Shown here: piece after piece, positions 54,826-63,298 of the stretch
How the letters are laid out: the number at the start of each line of letters is the position of its first letter
Position numbering within the stretch: position 1 is the first letter of the stretch
Assembly (NCBI RefSeq): GCF_026341515.1
Contig: NZ_JAPEOK010000001.1
Span: 7,688,001 to 7,752,000, forward strand
Direction of reading: 5' to 3'
Source: Streptomyces sp. NBC_00878
GTDB lineage: Bacteria > Actinomycetota > Actinomycetes > Streptomycetales > Streptomycetaceae
DNA: 64,000 nucleotides
The notes under the pieces: model-generated
What the model saw: only the letters and a program-made list of their open reading frames with translations
Databases searched by the model: none
Told to the model about the DNA's origin: nothing
Position numbers and translations under genes: made by a program

Positions 54826-56283
54826 ATGACCGAGCTCGTGGAACACGGACAGCTGTTCATCGGCGGGGAGTTGGCCGCTCCCCTGGGCCAGGACGTCATC
54901 GAGGTCGTCTCCCCGCACACGGAGGAGATCATCGGACGGGTGCCGCACGCCTCGCGGGCGGACGTCGACCGGGCCGTCGCCGTCGCGCGGACCGCGTTCG
55001 ACGAAGGTCCCTGGCCGCGGATGTCCCTCGACGAGCGCATCGCGGTCGTCACCCGGATCAAGGACGCGATCCTCGTACGCCACGAGGAGATCGCCCGCGT
55101 CATCTCCTCCGAGAACGGCTCCCCGTACTCCTGGAGCGTCCTCGCGCAGGCCCTCGGCGCGATGATGGTGTGGGACGCGGCGATCACGGTCGCGCGCGAC
55201 TTCACGTACGAGGAGTCGCGCGACGGAGTGCTCGGACGCATCCTCGTGCGGCGTGAGCCGGTGGGGGTCGTGGCGGCCGTCGCCCCGTGGAACGTGCCGC
55301 AGTTCGTGGCGGCGGCCAAGCTCGCGCCCGCGCTGCTGACCGGCTGCACGGTCGTGCTCAAGCCCTCGCCGGAGTCGCCCCTCGACGCGTACATACTCGG
55401 CGAGATCGCGCAGGAGGCCGGGCTGCCCGAGGGCGTGCTGTCGATTCTGCCGGCGGACCGCGAGGTCAGCGAGTATCTCGTCGGGCATCCCGGGATCGAC
55501 AAGGTCTCCTTCACGGGTTCGGTCGCCGCGGGCAAGCGCGTCATGGAGGTCGCGTCGCGCAACCTCACACGCGTGACACTGGAGTTGGGCGGGAAGTCGG
55601 CGGCCGTGGTCCTGCCGGACGCGGACATCGCGACCTCCGTGCCGGGCATCGTCTCGGCGGCCTGGATGAACAACGGCCAGGCGTGCGTCGCGCAGACCCG
55701 CATCCTGCTGCCGCGCTCGCGCTACGACGAGTTCGCGGAGGCGTTCGCGGCGGCGGCGAACGCGCTCGTGGTCGGCGACCCGCTGGACCCGGCGACCCAG
55801 GTCGGACCGCTGGTGGCGCAGCGGCAGCAGCAGCGCAACCTCGACTACATCCGCATCGGCCAGGAAGAGGGCGCCAAGATCCTCACGGGCGGCGGGCGTC
55901 CGCCCGGTCTGGACCGCGGCTGGTACGTCGAGCCCACGCTCTTCGGCGACGTCGACAACTCCATGCGCATCGCGCGCGAGGAGATCTTCGGCCCGGTGAT
56001 CTGCCTGCTCCCGTACGGCGACGAGGCCGAGGCGGTCAAGATCGCCAACGACTCCGACTACGGCCTGAGCGGCAGCGTCTGGACGGCCGACGTGGCCCGC
56101 GGCATCGACGTGGCCCGTCAGGTCCGTACCGGCACGTACTCCGTCAACACCTTCAGCCTCGACATGCTCGGCCCGTTCGGCGGCTACAAGAACTCGGGCC
56201 TGGGGCGGGAGTTCGGGCCCGAGGGCTATGGCGAGTTCCTGGAGCACAAGATGATCCACCTGCCGGCCGGCTGGGAGGGCTGA
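54826..56283 (+). CDS. NAD(P)-dependent aldehyde dehydrogenase
   Basis: This encodes 485 aa. Asn156 in VAAVAPWNVPQF, Glu253 in TLELGGKSAAVVLP and Cys287 in NNGQACVAQTRIL form the ALDH catalytic set. FTGSVAAGKRVMEVA binds the cofactor, and EEIFGPVICLLPYGDEAEAV and GPFGGYKNSGLGREFGPEGY complete the fold. It oxidises an aldehyde to an acid in the cytoplasm. The ferredoxin gene follows by three bases (one operon). In front of it lie a palindrome and the element shared with the P450 gene, which suggests joint action on P450-derived alcohols or aldehydes. Confidence 0.92.
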   Translation: MTELVEHGQLFIGGELAAPLGQDVIEVVSPHTEEIIGRVPHASRADVDRAVAVARTAFDEGPWPRMSLDERIAVVTRIKDAILVRHEEIARVISSENGSPYSWSVLAQALGAMMVWDAAITVARDFTYEESRDGVLGRILVRREPVGVVAAVAPWNVPQFVAAAKLAPALLTGCTVVLKPSPESPLDAYILGEIAQEAGLPEGVLSILPADREVSEYLVGHPGIDKVSFTGSVAAGKRVMEVASRNLTRVTLELGGKSAAVVLPDADIATSVPGIVSAAWMNNGQACVAQTRILLPRSRYDEFAEAFAAAANALVVGDPLDPATQVGPLVAQRQQQRNLDYIRIGQEEGAKILTGGGRPPGLDRGWYVEPTLFGDVDNSMRIAREEIFGPVICLLPYGDEAEAVKIANDSDYGLSGSVWTADVARGIDVARQVRTGTYSVNTFSLDMLGPFGGYKNSGLGREFGPEGYGEFLEHKMIHLPAGWEG

Positions 56284-56286
56284 CCG

Positions 56287-56520
56287 ATGGGCGACCGCTG
56301 GCACGTCGAGGTCGACCGCTCCGTCTGCATCGGCTCGGCCCAGTGCACCCACCTCGCCCCCACCGCCTTCCACCTCGACTCCGCCATGCAGTCCCACCCG
56401 GCGGAGCCGGAGGCCGACGCCAACGAGAAGGTCCTGGAGGCGGCGGAGGGGTGTCCGGTGGAGGCGATCATGATCACGCTGATCGGGAGCGGGGAGGCGG
56501 TGTTCCCGCCCGAGGAATGA
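56287..56520 (+). CDS. 3Fe-4S ferredoxin
   Basis: This encodes 77 aa. Cysteines at 14, 20 and 56 (C-I-G-S-A-Q-C, and G-C-P) replace the four of 4Fe-4S types; C-x5-C plus a single CP motif is the 3Fe-4S ferredoxin set known as electron donor for Streptomyces P450s. It begins four bases behind the ALDH stop. The CYP125-like P450 at 32 kb is a candidate partner since both promoters share an element. Confidence 0.92.
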   Translation: MGDRWHVEVDRSVCIGSAQCTHLAPTAFHLDSAMQSHPAEPEADANEKVLEAAEGCPVEAIMITLIGSGEAVFPPEE

Positions 56521-56578
56521 GTGCCTCGGGCGGCGGGGGCTATCGGTTCCTGTCGCTTCCCGTCGCTTCCCGTCGGCC

Positions 56579-56956
56579 CTACCGCCAGGAGGCGATGGTG
56601 CGGGCTACGTCCCTGAGGTTGGCTTCCTGGGCGCGAATGGCTCCGGCCAGCAGGTGAACGTCGTCGGGCTTGGGATCGACCGGCTGCTCCGAGGCGTTCA
56701 TGTAGAGCGCGGTGCAGGCCCAGCCGATGACGGCGTTGTAGTCGGCAAAGGGGCGGAGGAGCAGGGCGGTGTGGAAGAGCGTCGCAGCGCGCGCAGCCGG
56801 CTCCTCGTAGTAGAGCTGGCCGTGCGGCTGCTCGAAGAGGTGGCGGTCCGCCATGGTGTCTAGGGCGCCCCAGTCCGCGACGGGGGTGTTGACGGGCGAG
56901 ACACGAGTCTGGACCTCCAGGATCCATCCCGCGTCGACGCGGATGACAGGGCTCAA
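56579..56956 (-). CDS. Degenerate Fic/Doc-like toxin
   Basis: This encodes 125 aa from TTG overlapping the antitoxin stop (TTGA). The sequence VADWGALDTMADRHLFEQPH, YYEEPAARAATLFHTALLLR-PFADYNAVIGWACTALYMNA and LAGAIRAQEANLRDVARTIA resembles the short 'Fic-family toxin component' of Streptomyces. The active-site loop, normally H-x-F-x-[DE]-x-N-x-R, reads RPFADYNAVIGW: His is Arg and the phosphate-binding Arg is absent, so AMP- or phospho-transfer is doubtful. Coupling to a small upstream gene fits a toxin-antitoxin arrangement. Confidence 0.7.
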   Translation of the reverse strand: MSPVIRVDAGWILEVQTRVSPVNTPVADWGALDTMADRHLFEQPHGQLYYEEPAARAATLFHTALLLRPFADYNAVIGWACTALYMNASEQPVDPKPDDVHLLAGAIRAQEANLRDVARTIASWR

Positions 56957-57156
56957 CGCATGCCCTCCGGCATGTCCTTGAACACGTCCATTGCCCAGGC
57001 GACGGTCTCGTCGACGCCCTGTAGGAACGCCGTCCGCTGTGCGTCCGCGAGGATTATGTCGTGCGCGTGGGCACGCATCGACTTGCCGAGCGAGGCCACG
57101 TGCGCCTTGGCGAAAGCGAGCTCTTCCTCGGTGAATTCCACTGTGATCATCGGCAT
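56953..57156 (-). CDS. Antitoxin-like small protein (RHH type)
   Basis: This encodes 67 aa. It begins MPMITVEFTEEELAFAKAHV and continues with ASLGKSMRAHAHDIILADAQ. An N-terminal beta strand followed by two helices suits a ribbon-helix-helix DNA-binding antitoxin. The C-terminal helix (VDETVAWAMDVFKDMPEG) would neutralise the toxin. The gene overlaps the toxin by four bases. The ATG lacks a strong ribosome site. Confidence 0.7.
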   Translation of the reverse strand: MPMITVEFTEEELAFAKAHVASLGKSMRAHAHDIILADAQRTAFLQGVDETVAWAMDVFKDMPEGMR

Positions 57157-57199
57157 GCCGAAATGGTAGCAGCGATGAAATCGATGGCAGTAGCACCGG

Positions 57200-57919
57200 T
57201 CAGTCGTCCGTTGACGTCAGGTCGATCAACCTGCACACCGTCTCGATGTCGATCTTGACCTGGGCGATGGAGGCTCGGCCGGAGAGCCAGGTGATCAGGG
57301 CCGAGTGCCAGGTGTGTTCGATGACTCGGACTGCGGAGAGCTGGGCGGGGGTGGGGTCGTCGAGGCCCATCGCGTCGAGGATGATCACCGTGGTCTGGCG
57401 GGAGACCTGGTCGACCTCCGGGCTGACGCTGCGGTCGGCGAACGTGAGGGCGCGGACCATCGCGTCGGCGAGGTGCGGCTCGCGCTGGAGGGCGCGGAAG
57501 GCGCGCATCAGCGTCTCCGCCACCCGCTCCGCCGCCGTGTCGCCCGTCGGCGGCTTCTTGCGGAGCGTCCCGTGCATATGGGCGAGCTGGTCCTGCATCG
57601 TCGCGACCAGCAGGTGCACCTTGGACGGGAAGTAGCGGTAGAGCGTGCCCAGGGCCACCTGGGACGACTCCGCGACCTCCCGCATCTGTACCGCGTCGAA
57701 CCCGCCCCGGCTCGCCAACTGCGCGCTCGCGTGCAGGATGCGCCGCCGTCGCGCCTCCTGGCGCTCGGTGAGCGGGGGAGAGAGCGGGGGAGTGACCGGC
57801 TGTGCGGCCCGTACCGCCGGCTGCGCGGCCTTCGCCGCAGTCTTGGCTTCCGCGGCCTTGGCTTCCGCGGCCTTGGCTTCCGCGGTCTTGGCATCCGCAG
57901 TCTTGGCTTCCGCAGGCAT
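57200..57919 (-). CDS. TetR-family regulator, KstR-like
   Basis: This encodes 239 aa. Residues 1-45 are a repeat-rich tail (AKTADAKTAEAKAAEAKAAE). The helix-turn-helix core ERQEARRRRILHASAQLASR, GGFDAVQMREVAESSQVALG and TLYRYFPSKVHLLVATM is nearly the same as the sequence I recall for mycobacterial KstR (GGYEAVQMRAVADRADVAVG then TLYRYFPSKVHLL). The ligand domain ADAMVRALTFADRSVSPEVD and TWHSALITWLSGRASIAQVK also follows it. KstR represses cholesterol-catabolism genes and responds to CoA thioester intermediates. A matching box stands ~170 bp upstream; others lie at the P450/thiolase and MBL/ALDH regions. Confidence 0.85.
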   Translation of the reverse strand: MPAEAKTADAKTAEAKAAEAKAAEAKTAAKAAQPAVRAAQPVTPPLSPPLTERQEARRRRILHASAQLASRGGFDAVQMREVAESSQVALGTLYRYFPSKVHLLVATMQDQLAHMHGTLRKKPPTGDTAAERVAETLMRAFRALQREPHLADAMVRALTFADRSVSPEVDQVSRQTTVIILDAMGLDDPTPAQLSAVRVIEHTWHSALITWLSGRASIAQVKIDIETVCRLIDLTSTDD

Positions 57920-57937
57920 GGATCCCGTTCCGTGACG

Positions 57938-57957
57938 TTCGTACAAGATTCGTACAA
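57938..57957. repeat. Direct repeat before the KstR-like gene
   Basis: TTCGTACAA occurs twice at 11-bp spacing (one helical turn), 19-38 bp upstream of the start codon. It could be a regulator site. Confidence 0.45.
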
Positions 57958-58084
57958 CAGAGGGCTCGATGGGGACGAGTGGGCGACAGCAGCGTAGAGC
58001 CCGGCCGTGGCGTGAATCACCCGATCCACCGCTCACAGGAGGGCTACCTGCCGGTAGATTCGGTGCTCCCTGAACGATCAAGTC

Positions 58085-58098
58085 TGAAACTTGTTCTA
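58085..58098. promoter_or_regulatory. KstR-like box between the regulator and glycosyltransferase genes
   Basis: TGAAACTTGTTCTA fits TnnAACnnGTTnnA completely and lies 166 bp from the regulator start and 55 bp from the glycosyltransferase start. Confidence 0.55.
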
Positions 58099-58152
58099 GA
58101 TTACCGTCCCGAAGTAATCTCGCGGGAACGTGCTGGAAGAAGGGGGCCGAGA

Positions 58153-59643
58153 GTGACCCATGAGGCCATGGAGGCAGGCCTCCACGCGGGCTCGGCCGCC
58201 GACGCCGACCGACCGCTGCGCATCGCGCTCCTCACCTATAAAGGGAACCCGTTCTGCGGCGGCCAGGGCGTCTACGTACGGCATCTGTCGCGCGAGCTCG
58301 CCCGCCTCGGACACGAGGTGGAGGTCATCGGCTCCCAGCCGTATCCCGTGCTGGACGAAGGCCTTCCCGCCCTGAGCCTCACCGAACTGCCCAGCCTCGA
58401 CCTGTACCGCCAGCCGGACCCCTTTCGCACCCCGAAGCGCGACGAGTACCGGGACTGGGTCGACGCGCTGGAGGTCGGCACGATGTGGACCGGCGGGTTT
58501 CCCGAGCCGCTGACCTTCTCGCTGCGCGCCCGGCACCATCTCCGGGCCCGGCGCGGTGAGTTCGACGTCATCCACGACAACCAGACCCTGGGATACGGGC
58601 TGTTGGGGGACGTGGGCGCCCCGCTGGTCACCACCATCCACCATCCCATCACCGTGGACCGGCAGTTGGAGCTGGACGCCGCGGACGGCCGGCGGCGCCG
58701 GATGTCCGTACGCCGCTGGTACGCGTTCACGCGCATGCAGAAGCGCGTCGCCCGCCGCCTCCCCTCCGTCCTCACCGTCTCCGGCACGTCCCGTCAGGAG
58801 ATCGTCGAGCACCTCGGCGTACGCGACGACCGCATCCACGTCGTCCACATCGGCGCCGACACCGACCTCTTCTCGCCGGATCCGTCCGTGCCGCAGGTGC
58901 CGGGCCGGATCGTCACCACGTCCAGCGCGGACGTCCCCCTCAAGGGCCTGGTCTTCCTCGTCGAGGCGCTCGCCAAGGTCCGTACCGAGCATCCCGCCGC
59001 CCACCTCGTCGTCGTCGGCAAGCGCGCCGAGGACGGGCCGGTCGCCCAGCTCATCGAGCGGTACGGCCTCGAAGGCGCCGTCGAGTTCGTGAAGGGCATC
59101 TCGGACGCGGAACTCGTCGACCTCGTACGGTCCGCCGAAGTCGCGTGTGTGCCCTCCCTGTACGAGGGGTTCTCGCTGCCCGCCGCCGAGGCGATGGCGA
59201 CGGGGACGCCGCTCGTGGCCACGACCGGAGGGGCCATCCCCGAGGTCACCGGCCCCGACGGCGAGACCTGCCTGGCCGTCCCGCCGGGCGACGCGGGGGC
59301 GCTGGCCGCTGGGCTGAGCAGGCTGTTGGGCGACCCCCGCCTGCGTGAACGGCTCGGCTCGGCCGGGCGCGCACGCGTGCTGGACCGCTTCACGTGGGCC
59401 AAGGCGGCGGAGGGCACGGTGGCTCGCTACCGTGAGGCGATCGCGAGCGTTGACCGCTCCGGGGCCCAGCGTCCCGGCCGCTCCGCGGCCTCACAAGACG
59501 CGGACCCGGCGCCCGTCACGCCTGCACACGCGGTGCCCGTCGCCCCCGCGAACCCGGAGCCCACCCCCACCCCCGTGAACATCGCCCCCTCCGGGGCCAC
59601 CCCCGTGGAACCCCCTCACCGCGAAAGCAGGACCACGTGCTGA
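58153..59643 (+). CDS. Glycosyltransferase family 4
   Basis: This encodes 496 aa from GTG with GAAGAAGGGGG upstream (ATG 58168 is possible). The N-terminal domain has LRIALLTYKGNPFCGGQGVY-VRHLSRELARLGHEVEVIG; the C-terminal domain has RIVTTSSADVPLKGLVFLVE, VVVGKRAEDGPV and the donor motif SLYEGFSLPAAEAMATGTPL-VATTGGAIPEV (E-x7-E). This GT-B fold uses nucleotide sugars. The tail beyond residue ~440 is disordered Pro/Ala-rich. It overlaps the next gene by 7 bases, the first of a coupled three-gene operon. Confidence 0.9.
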   Translation: MTHEAMEAGLHAGSAADADRPLRIALLTYKGNPFCGGQGVYVRHLSRELARLGHEVEVIGSQPYPVLDEGLPALSLTELPSLDLYRQPDPFRTPKRDEYRDWVDALEVGTMWTGGFPEPLTFSLRARHHLRARRGEFDVIHDNQTLGYGLLGDVGAPLVTTIHHPITVDRQLELDAADGRRRRMSVRRWYAFTRMQKRVARRLPSVLTVSGTSRQEIVEHLGVRDDRIHVVHIGADTDLFSPDPSVPQVPGRIVTTSSADVPLKGLVFLVEALAKVRTEHPAAHLVVVGKRAEDGPVAQLIERYGLEGAVEFVKGISDAELVDLVRSAEVACVPSLYEGFSLPAAEAMATGTPLVATTGGAIPEVTGPDGETCLAVPPGDAGALAAGLSRLLGDPRLRERLGSAGRARVLDRFTWAKAAEGTVARYREAIASVDRSGAQRPGRSAASQDADPAPVTPAHAVPVAPANPEPTPTPVNIAPSGATPVEPPHRESRTTC

Positions 59644-60455
59644 CCGTCGACTTCTCCCGGTTTCCGCTTGCCCCGGGGGACCGTGTGCTGGATCTCGGGT
59701 GCGGGGCGGGACGCCACGCCTTCGAGTGCTACCGGCGCGGCGCCCACGTCGTCGCGCTGGACCAGAACGCCGAGGACATCCTCGAGGTCGCCAAGTGGTT
59801 CGCCGCGATGAAGGAGGCGGGCGAGGCCCCGGAGGGTGCCACCGCCACCGCCATGGAGGGTGACGCGCTCCAACTCCCCTTCCCCGACGAGTCGTTCGAC
59901 GTCGTCATCATCTCCGAGGTGATGGAGCACATCCCGGACGACAAGGGCGTGCTCGCCGAGATGGTCCGGGTGCTCAAGCCCGGCGGGCGGATAGCCATCA
60001 CGGTCCCGCGCTACGGGCCCGAGAAGGTCTGCTGGACGCTCTCGGACGCGTACCACGAGGTCGAGGGCGGCCACATCCGCATCTACAAGGCGGACGAGTT
60101 GCTCGGCAAGATCCGCGAGGCGGGCCTGCGGCCGTACGGCACGCATCACGCCCACGCGCTGCACAGCCCCTACTGGTGGCTGAAGTGCGCGTTCGGCGTC
60201 GACAACGACAAGGTGCTGCCGGTGCGGGCGTACCACAAGCTTCTCGTCTGGGACATCATGAAGAAACCCCTCGCCACCCGGGTCGCCGAACAGGCGCTGA
60301 ACCCGCTGATCGGCAAGAGCTTCGTGGCGTACGCGACCAAGCCCCACCTGCCCGTCGACGCCGCCGCGGTGGCCCCTTCCGGCGCTGCCACGGTGGCCCC
60401 TTCCGGCGCTGCCACGGTGGACCCCTCCGACGCTGCCACGGTGGACCCTTCGTGA
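59637..60455 (+). CDS. Class I SAM-dependent methyltransferase
   Basis: This encodes 272 aa from GTG, overlapping the glycosyltransferase stop. The SAM motif is RVLDLGCGAGRHAFECYRRG, followed by VVALDQNAEDILEVA, MEGDALQLPFPDESFDVVII and MVRVLKPGGRIAITVPRYGP, the UbiE-like order. The C-terminal third (ALHSPYWWLKCAFGVDNDKV) is membrane-peripheral in type. The last 30 residues are VAPSGAAT-VAPSGAAT-VDPSDAAT repeats from a 24-bp tandem DNA repeat. The substrate may be a lipid or glycoside made by the neighbour. Confidence 0.85.
   Translation: MLTVDFSRFPLAPGDRVLDLGCGAGRHAFECYRRGAHVVALDQNAEDILEVAKWFAAMKEAGEAPEGATATAMEGDALQLPFPDESFDVVIISEVMEHIPDDKGVLAEMVRVLKPGGRIAITVPRYGPEKVCWTLSDAYHEVEGGHIRIYKADELLGKIREAGLRPYGTHHAHALHSPYWWLKCAFGVDNDKVLPVRAYHKLLVWDIMKKPLATRVAEQALNPLIGKSFVAYATKPHLPVDAAAVAPSGAATVAPSGAATVDPSDAATVDPS
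60368..60453 (+). repeat. 24-bp in-frame tandem repeat at the methyltransferase C-terminus
   Basis: The unit begins GGTGGCCCCTTCCGGCGCTG and ends CCAC; three full copies and one partial. They encode eight-residue repeats just ahead of the stop. Confidence 0.9.
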
Positions 60456-61522
60456 CGACACCGCGCACGGAGCACCTCGTCCTGACCGGAGTGCTCACCG
60501 CGGAACAGGCCGCGCAGACCGTCCGGGGCATCCTGGCCGTACAGCGCGCCGACGGCGCCATACCGTGGTTCCGCGGCCACCACCTCGACCCCTGGGACCA
60601 CACCGAGGCCGCCATGGCCCTGGACGCGGCCGGCGAGCACGAGGCCGCCGGGCGGGCGTACGACTGGCTGGCCCGGCACCAGAACGAGGACGGTTCCTGG
60701 TACGCCGCCTACGCCGACGGGGACGCCGACGACGTCACCGACCGCGGCCGCGAGACCAACTTCTGCGCGTACGTCGCCGTCGGCGTGTGGCACCACTACC
60801 TGGCGACCGGCGACGACACGTTCCTCGACCGGATGTGGCCGACCGTGTTCGCGGCGGTGGAGTTCGTCCTCGAACTCCAGCAGCCCGGCGGGCAGATCGG
60901 CTGGAAGCGCGAGGAGGACGGGACGCCCGTCAACGACGCGCTGCTGACCGGGAGTTCGTCCGTCCACCACGCGCTGCGCTGCGCGCTCGCCATCGCCGAG
61001 CAGCGCGAAGAACCGCAGCCCGACTGGGAGTTGGCGGTGGGCGCGCTGCGCCACGCGATACGCCGGCACCCGGAGCGGTTCCTCGACAAGGACCGCTACT
61101 CGATGGACTGGTACTACCCGGTGCTCGGCGGCGCGCTCACGGACACCGAGGCCAAGGAACGGATAGAGGAGCACTGGGACCGCTTCGTGGTTCCGGGACT
61201 CGGCGTGCGCTGCGTCGTCCCCAACCCGTGGGTGACGGGCGGGGAGTCGGCCGAACTCGCCCTGGCGCTCTGGGTCGTGGGCGAGTCCGACCGGGCCCTG
61301 GAGATCCTCCAGTCGATCCGGCATCTACGGGACCCGGCGACCGGCCTCTACTGGACGGGCTACGTCTTCGACGCCCAGGCCGTCTGGCCGGAGGAGTTGA
61401 CCTCCTGGACGGCCGGCTCCCTCCTCCTCGCCGTCGCCGCGCTCGGTGGTGACGAGGCGACCTGCACGGTCTTCAGCGGCGACCGCCTGCCGACGGGCCT
61501 CGACCCGGACTGCTGCGAGTAG
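60452..61522 (+). CDS. Alpha/alpha-barrel protein of the prenyltransferase/squalene-oxidase repeat type
   Basis: This encodes 356 aa from GTG overlapping the previous stop (GTGA). The sequence ILAVQRADGAIPWFRGHHLD, YDWLARHQNEDGSWYAAYAD, WKREEDGTPVNDALLTGSSS and LRDPATGLYWTGYVFDAQAV-WPEELTSWTAGSLLLA shows repeated helix pairs with the QxxDGSW/Y motif. There is no DxDD cyclase motif and no signal peptide, so it is probably cytoplasmic and possibly a glycoside-processing barrel. The GT/methyltransferase/barrel order is known to me from other Streptomyces genomes without a proven product. Confidence 0.8.
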   Translation: MTTPRTEHLVLTGVLTAEQAAQTVRGILAVQRADGAIPWFRGHHLDPWDHTEAAMALDAAGEHEAAGRAYDWLARHQNEDGSWYAAYADGDADDVTDRGRETNFCAYVAVGVWHHYLATGDDTFLDRMWPTVFAAVEFVLELQQPGGQIGWKREEDGTPVNDALLTGSSSVHHALRCALAIAEQREEPQPDWELAVGALRHAIRRHPERFLDKDRYSMDWYYPVLGGALTDTEAKERIEEHWDRFVVPGLGVRCVVPNPWVTGGESAELALALWVVGESDRALEILQSIRHLRDPATGLYWTGYVFDAQAVWPEELTSWTAGSLLLAVAALGGDEATCTVFSGDRLPTGLDPDCCE

Positions 61523-61576
61523 GAACCCGGAAGCCCGGGAGCCCGCTCCCAACTTGGTCCATAACCTGGTCCGTAC

Positions 61577-61864
61577 TCAGCGGTGGGCGCGGTTGGCGAT
61601 CGCGTGCCCCACGAAGAGGTAGACCACGGCCGCGAGGCCGTAGCCCGCGACGACCCGTGCCCACTGCCTGTCGAAGGTGAACAGGTCGTACGACCAGCCG
61701 GCGAGCCAGCGGGCCGTGTCGTGGATGAGCTGGACGAAGTCGTTGCCCTGGTTGGCGTCCAGCAAGTACATCAGGATCCAGAGGCCGAGGATCAGGGCCA
61801 TGATGTCGGCGACGATCGCGATGATCGTCCCGGCCTGGTTGGCACTGCGAGATCGAGAGGACAT
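61577..61864 (-). CDS. Small membrane protein
   Basis: This encodes 95 aa. Two or three hydrophobic helices: AGTIIAIVADIMALILGLWI, an amphipathic HDTARWLAGWSYDLFTF, and VVAGYGLAAVVYLFVGHAIA. The loop NQGNDFVQLIHD is exposed. No family function is known. It stands alone on the minus strand between plus-strand operons. Confidence 0.7.
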   Translation of the reverse strand: MSSRSRSANQAGTIIAIVADIMALILGLWILMYLLDANQGNDFVQLIHDTARWLAGWSYDLFTFDRQWARVVAGYGLAAVVYLFVGHAIANRAHR

Positions 61865-62080
61865 GTCCTGCGGGTAGCCCTTGAATCCTGGATGAAACCC
61901 CCGCGGCGGGACGGGGGTGGCGCCGCGGCCGTGAAAACGCCGTGAACACGGTGCCGGTCAGGCTCTCCACGCGACGCTTCGTCAGCCGTTAGCCTTTGCT
62001 TCAACTGCCGTTCGCCGTGAGGCGGTTCGGCGGTAAGCGCGGTCACCGACGATCCTGCCCCACGCTAGGGGGAGACGCCG

Positions 62081-63298
62081 ATGTCCGCGAGCAGAGTTGT
62101 TGCAGAGGAACCCCGTTTAGTCGTCAACAGACCTGAGCGCGGTCGCCTGCGCCGCGCACTCACCCTCACGCTCCCGGTCCCCGTGATCGGCCTCGTCCTG
62201 TTGCTCTCCCACGGCCATCTGCTGATGCCGCTCGACCGCATCGTCACGATCGAGGCCAAGATGGCCTCCAAGCGGGACTTCTTCGAGGATCCCGAAGTCC
62301 AGCGCATCCTGATGAAGCGCGGCTTCCGGGTGCACATCACGAGCATGGGCTCCCGGGGCATCGCCACCCAGGACGTCGAGGGATACGACGTCGTCTTCCC
62401 CTCCGGGCAGCCCGCCGCCGACCTGATCACCGACAGGCGGGCAGCGGCAGGCCGACCGGCCCTCACCTACCGGCCGTTCGTCAGCCCCATCGTCCTCGGC
62501 ACCTACCGGGAGTACGCCGAGACGCTGCGGGACGTGAAGATCGCGAGCCCGCAGCCGGGCCAGGGCGCCGATCCGCTGTACTACACGCTCGACATGGCCA
62601 AGTTCCTTCAGCTGGCCGAGGACGGGACGAGGTGGGACGGTCTCCGCCCCGAGGGGCGCCGCCGCGTGCAGAACGGCAACAAGGTCCTCGCCCAGACCTC
62701 GGACATCTGCGAGTCCAACTCCGGCGGCACCTACCTCGGCCTCGTCTCCTTCGTCTGGCACAAGAACGAGGCCCCGAGCACCGCCAAGGAGGCCGACAAG
62801 TACGCCAGTGACATCAAGAAGCTGCTCATCGCACAGGGTCTGCCGGGCTCCGAGCGGGCCGAGACGTATCTGTCCGTGGACGGCAAGGGCATCGCACCGA
62901 TCTCGGTCATCTACGAGCACCAGTTCCTGGCCCACCAGATCCAGTACGAGGCCACGCACGGCAAGCCGGACAACGAGCGCGTGCTGCTCTACCCGTCGAC
63001 CCGCTTCGTCACCGAACCCCAGCTCGTGGCGCTCACCGACGACGGTGAACGGCTCGGTGAACTGGTCCTGAAGGACCCCGGACTCCAGGAGAGGGCAATG
63101 GAGTTGGGCTTTCGCGTACGGGACGCCACCAGTGACTCGACCAGTGAGCAGCTGGCGGCCTTCCTGAAGGACCGCGGCATCCAGGCGCCCGTCACCTCCG
63201 CCGACGACACCAAGGCGGTCCTCCCCAGCCTGCCCCTCCTGGAACGCATGATCAAGGCCGTCGGCGACTGCCCGGAGCTGCCCCGGGAACCCAAGTGA
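62081..63298 (+). CDS. Membrane-anchored extracytoplasmic protein, substrate-binding-like
   Basis: This encodes 405 aa. ATG follows GGGGGAG (TAGGGGGAGACGCCGATG). One N-terminal helix (LTLPVPVIGLVLLLSHGHLL) anchors it; there is no lipobox. The outer part has FEDPEVQRILMKRGFRVHIT-SMGSRGI, YDVVFPSGQPAADLITD, KVLAQTSDICESNSGGTYLG and ISVIYEHQFLAHQIQY, which looks like a periplasmic-binding-protein fold of the extracellular type. It overlaps the downstream lipoprotein gene by four bases (GTGA). Ligand unknown; the pair probably works as one complex. Confidence 0.75.
   Translation: MSASRVVAEEPRLVVNRPERGRLRRALTLTLPVPVIGLVLLLSHGHLLMPLDRIVTIEAKMASKRDFFEDPEVQRILMKRGFRVHITSMGSRGIATQDVEGYDVVFPSGQPAADLITDRRAAAGRPALTYRPFVSPIVLGTYREYAETLRDVKIASPQPGQGADPLYYTLDMAKFLQLAEDGTRWDGLRPEGRRRVQNGNKVLAQTSDICESNSGGTYLGLVSFVWHKNEAPSTAKEADKYASDIKKLLIAQGLPGSERAETYLSVDGKGIAPISVIYEHQFLAHQIQYEATHGKPDNERVLLYPSTRFVTEPQLVALTDDGERLGELVLKDPGLQERAMELGFRVRDATSDSTSEQLAAFLKDRGIQAPVTSADDTKAVLPSLPLLERMIKAVGDCPELPREPK

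Noticed and set aside
58085..58152. Assigning the KstR-like box firmly to the glycosyltransferase operon
   Set aside because: It lies between divergent genes; autoregulation of the TetR gene is the simpler reading, so the operon link is kept only as a possibility.
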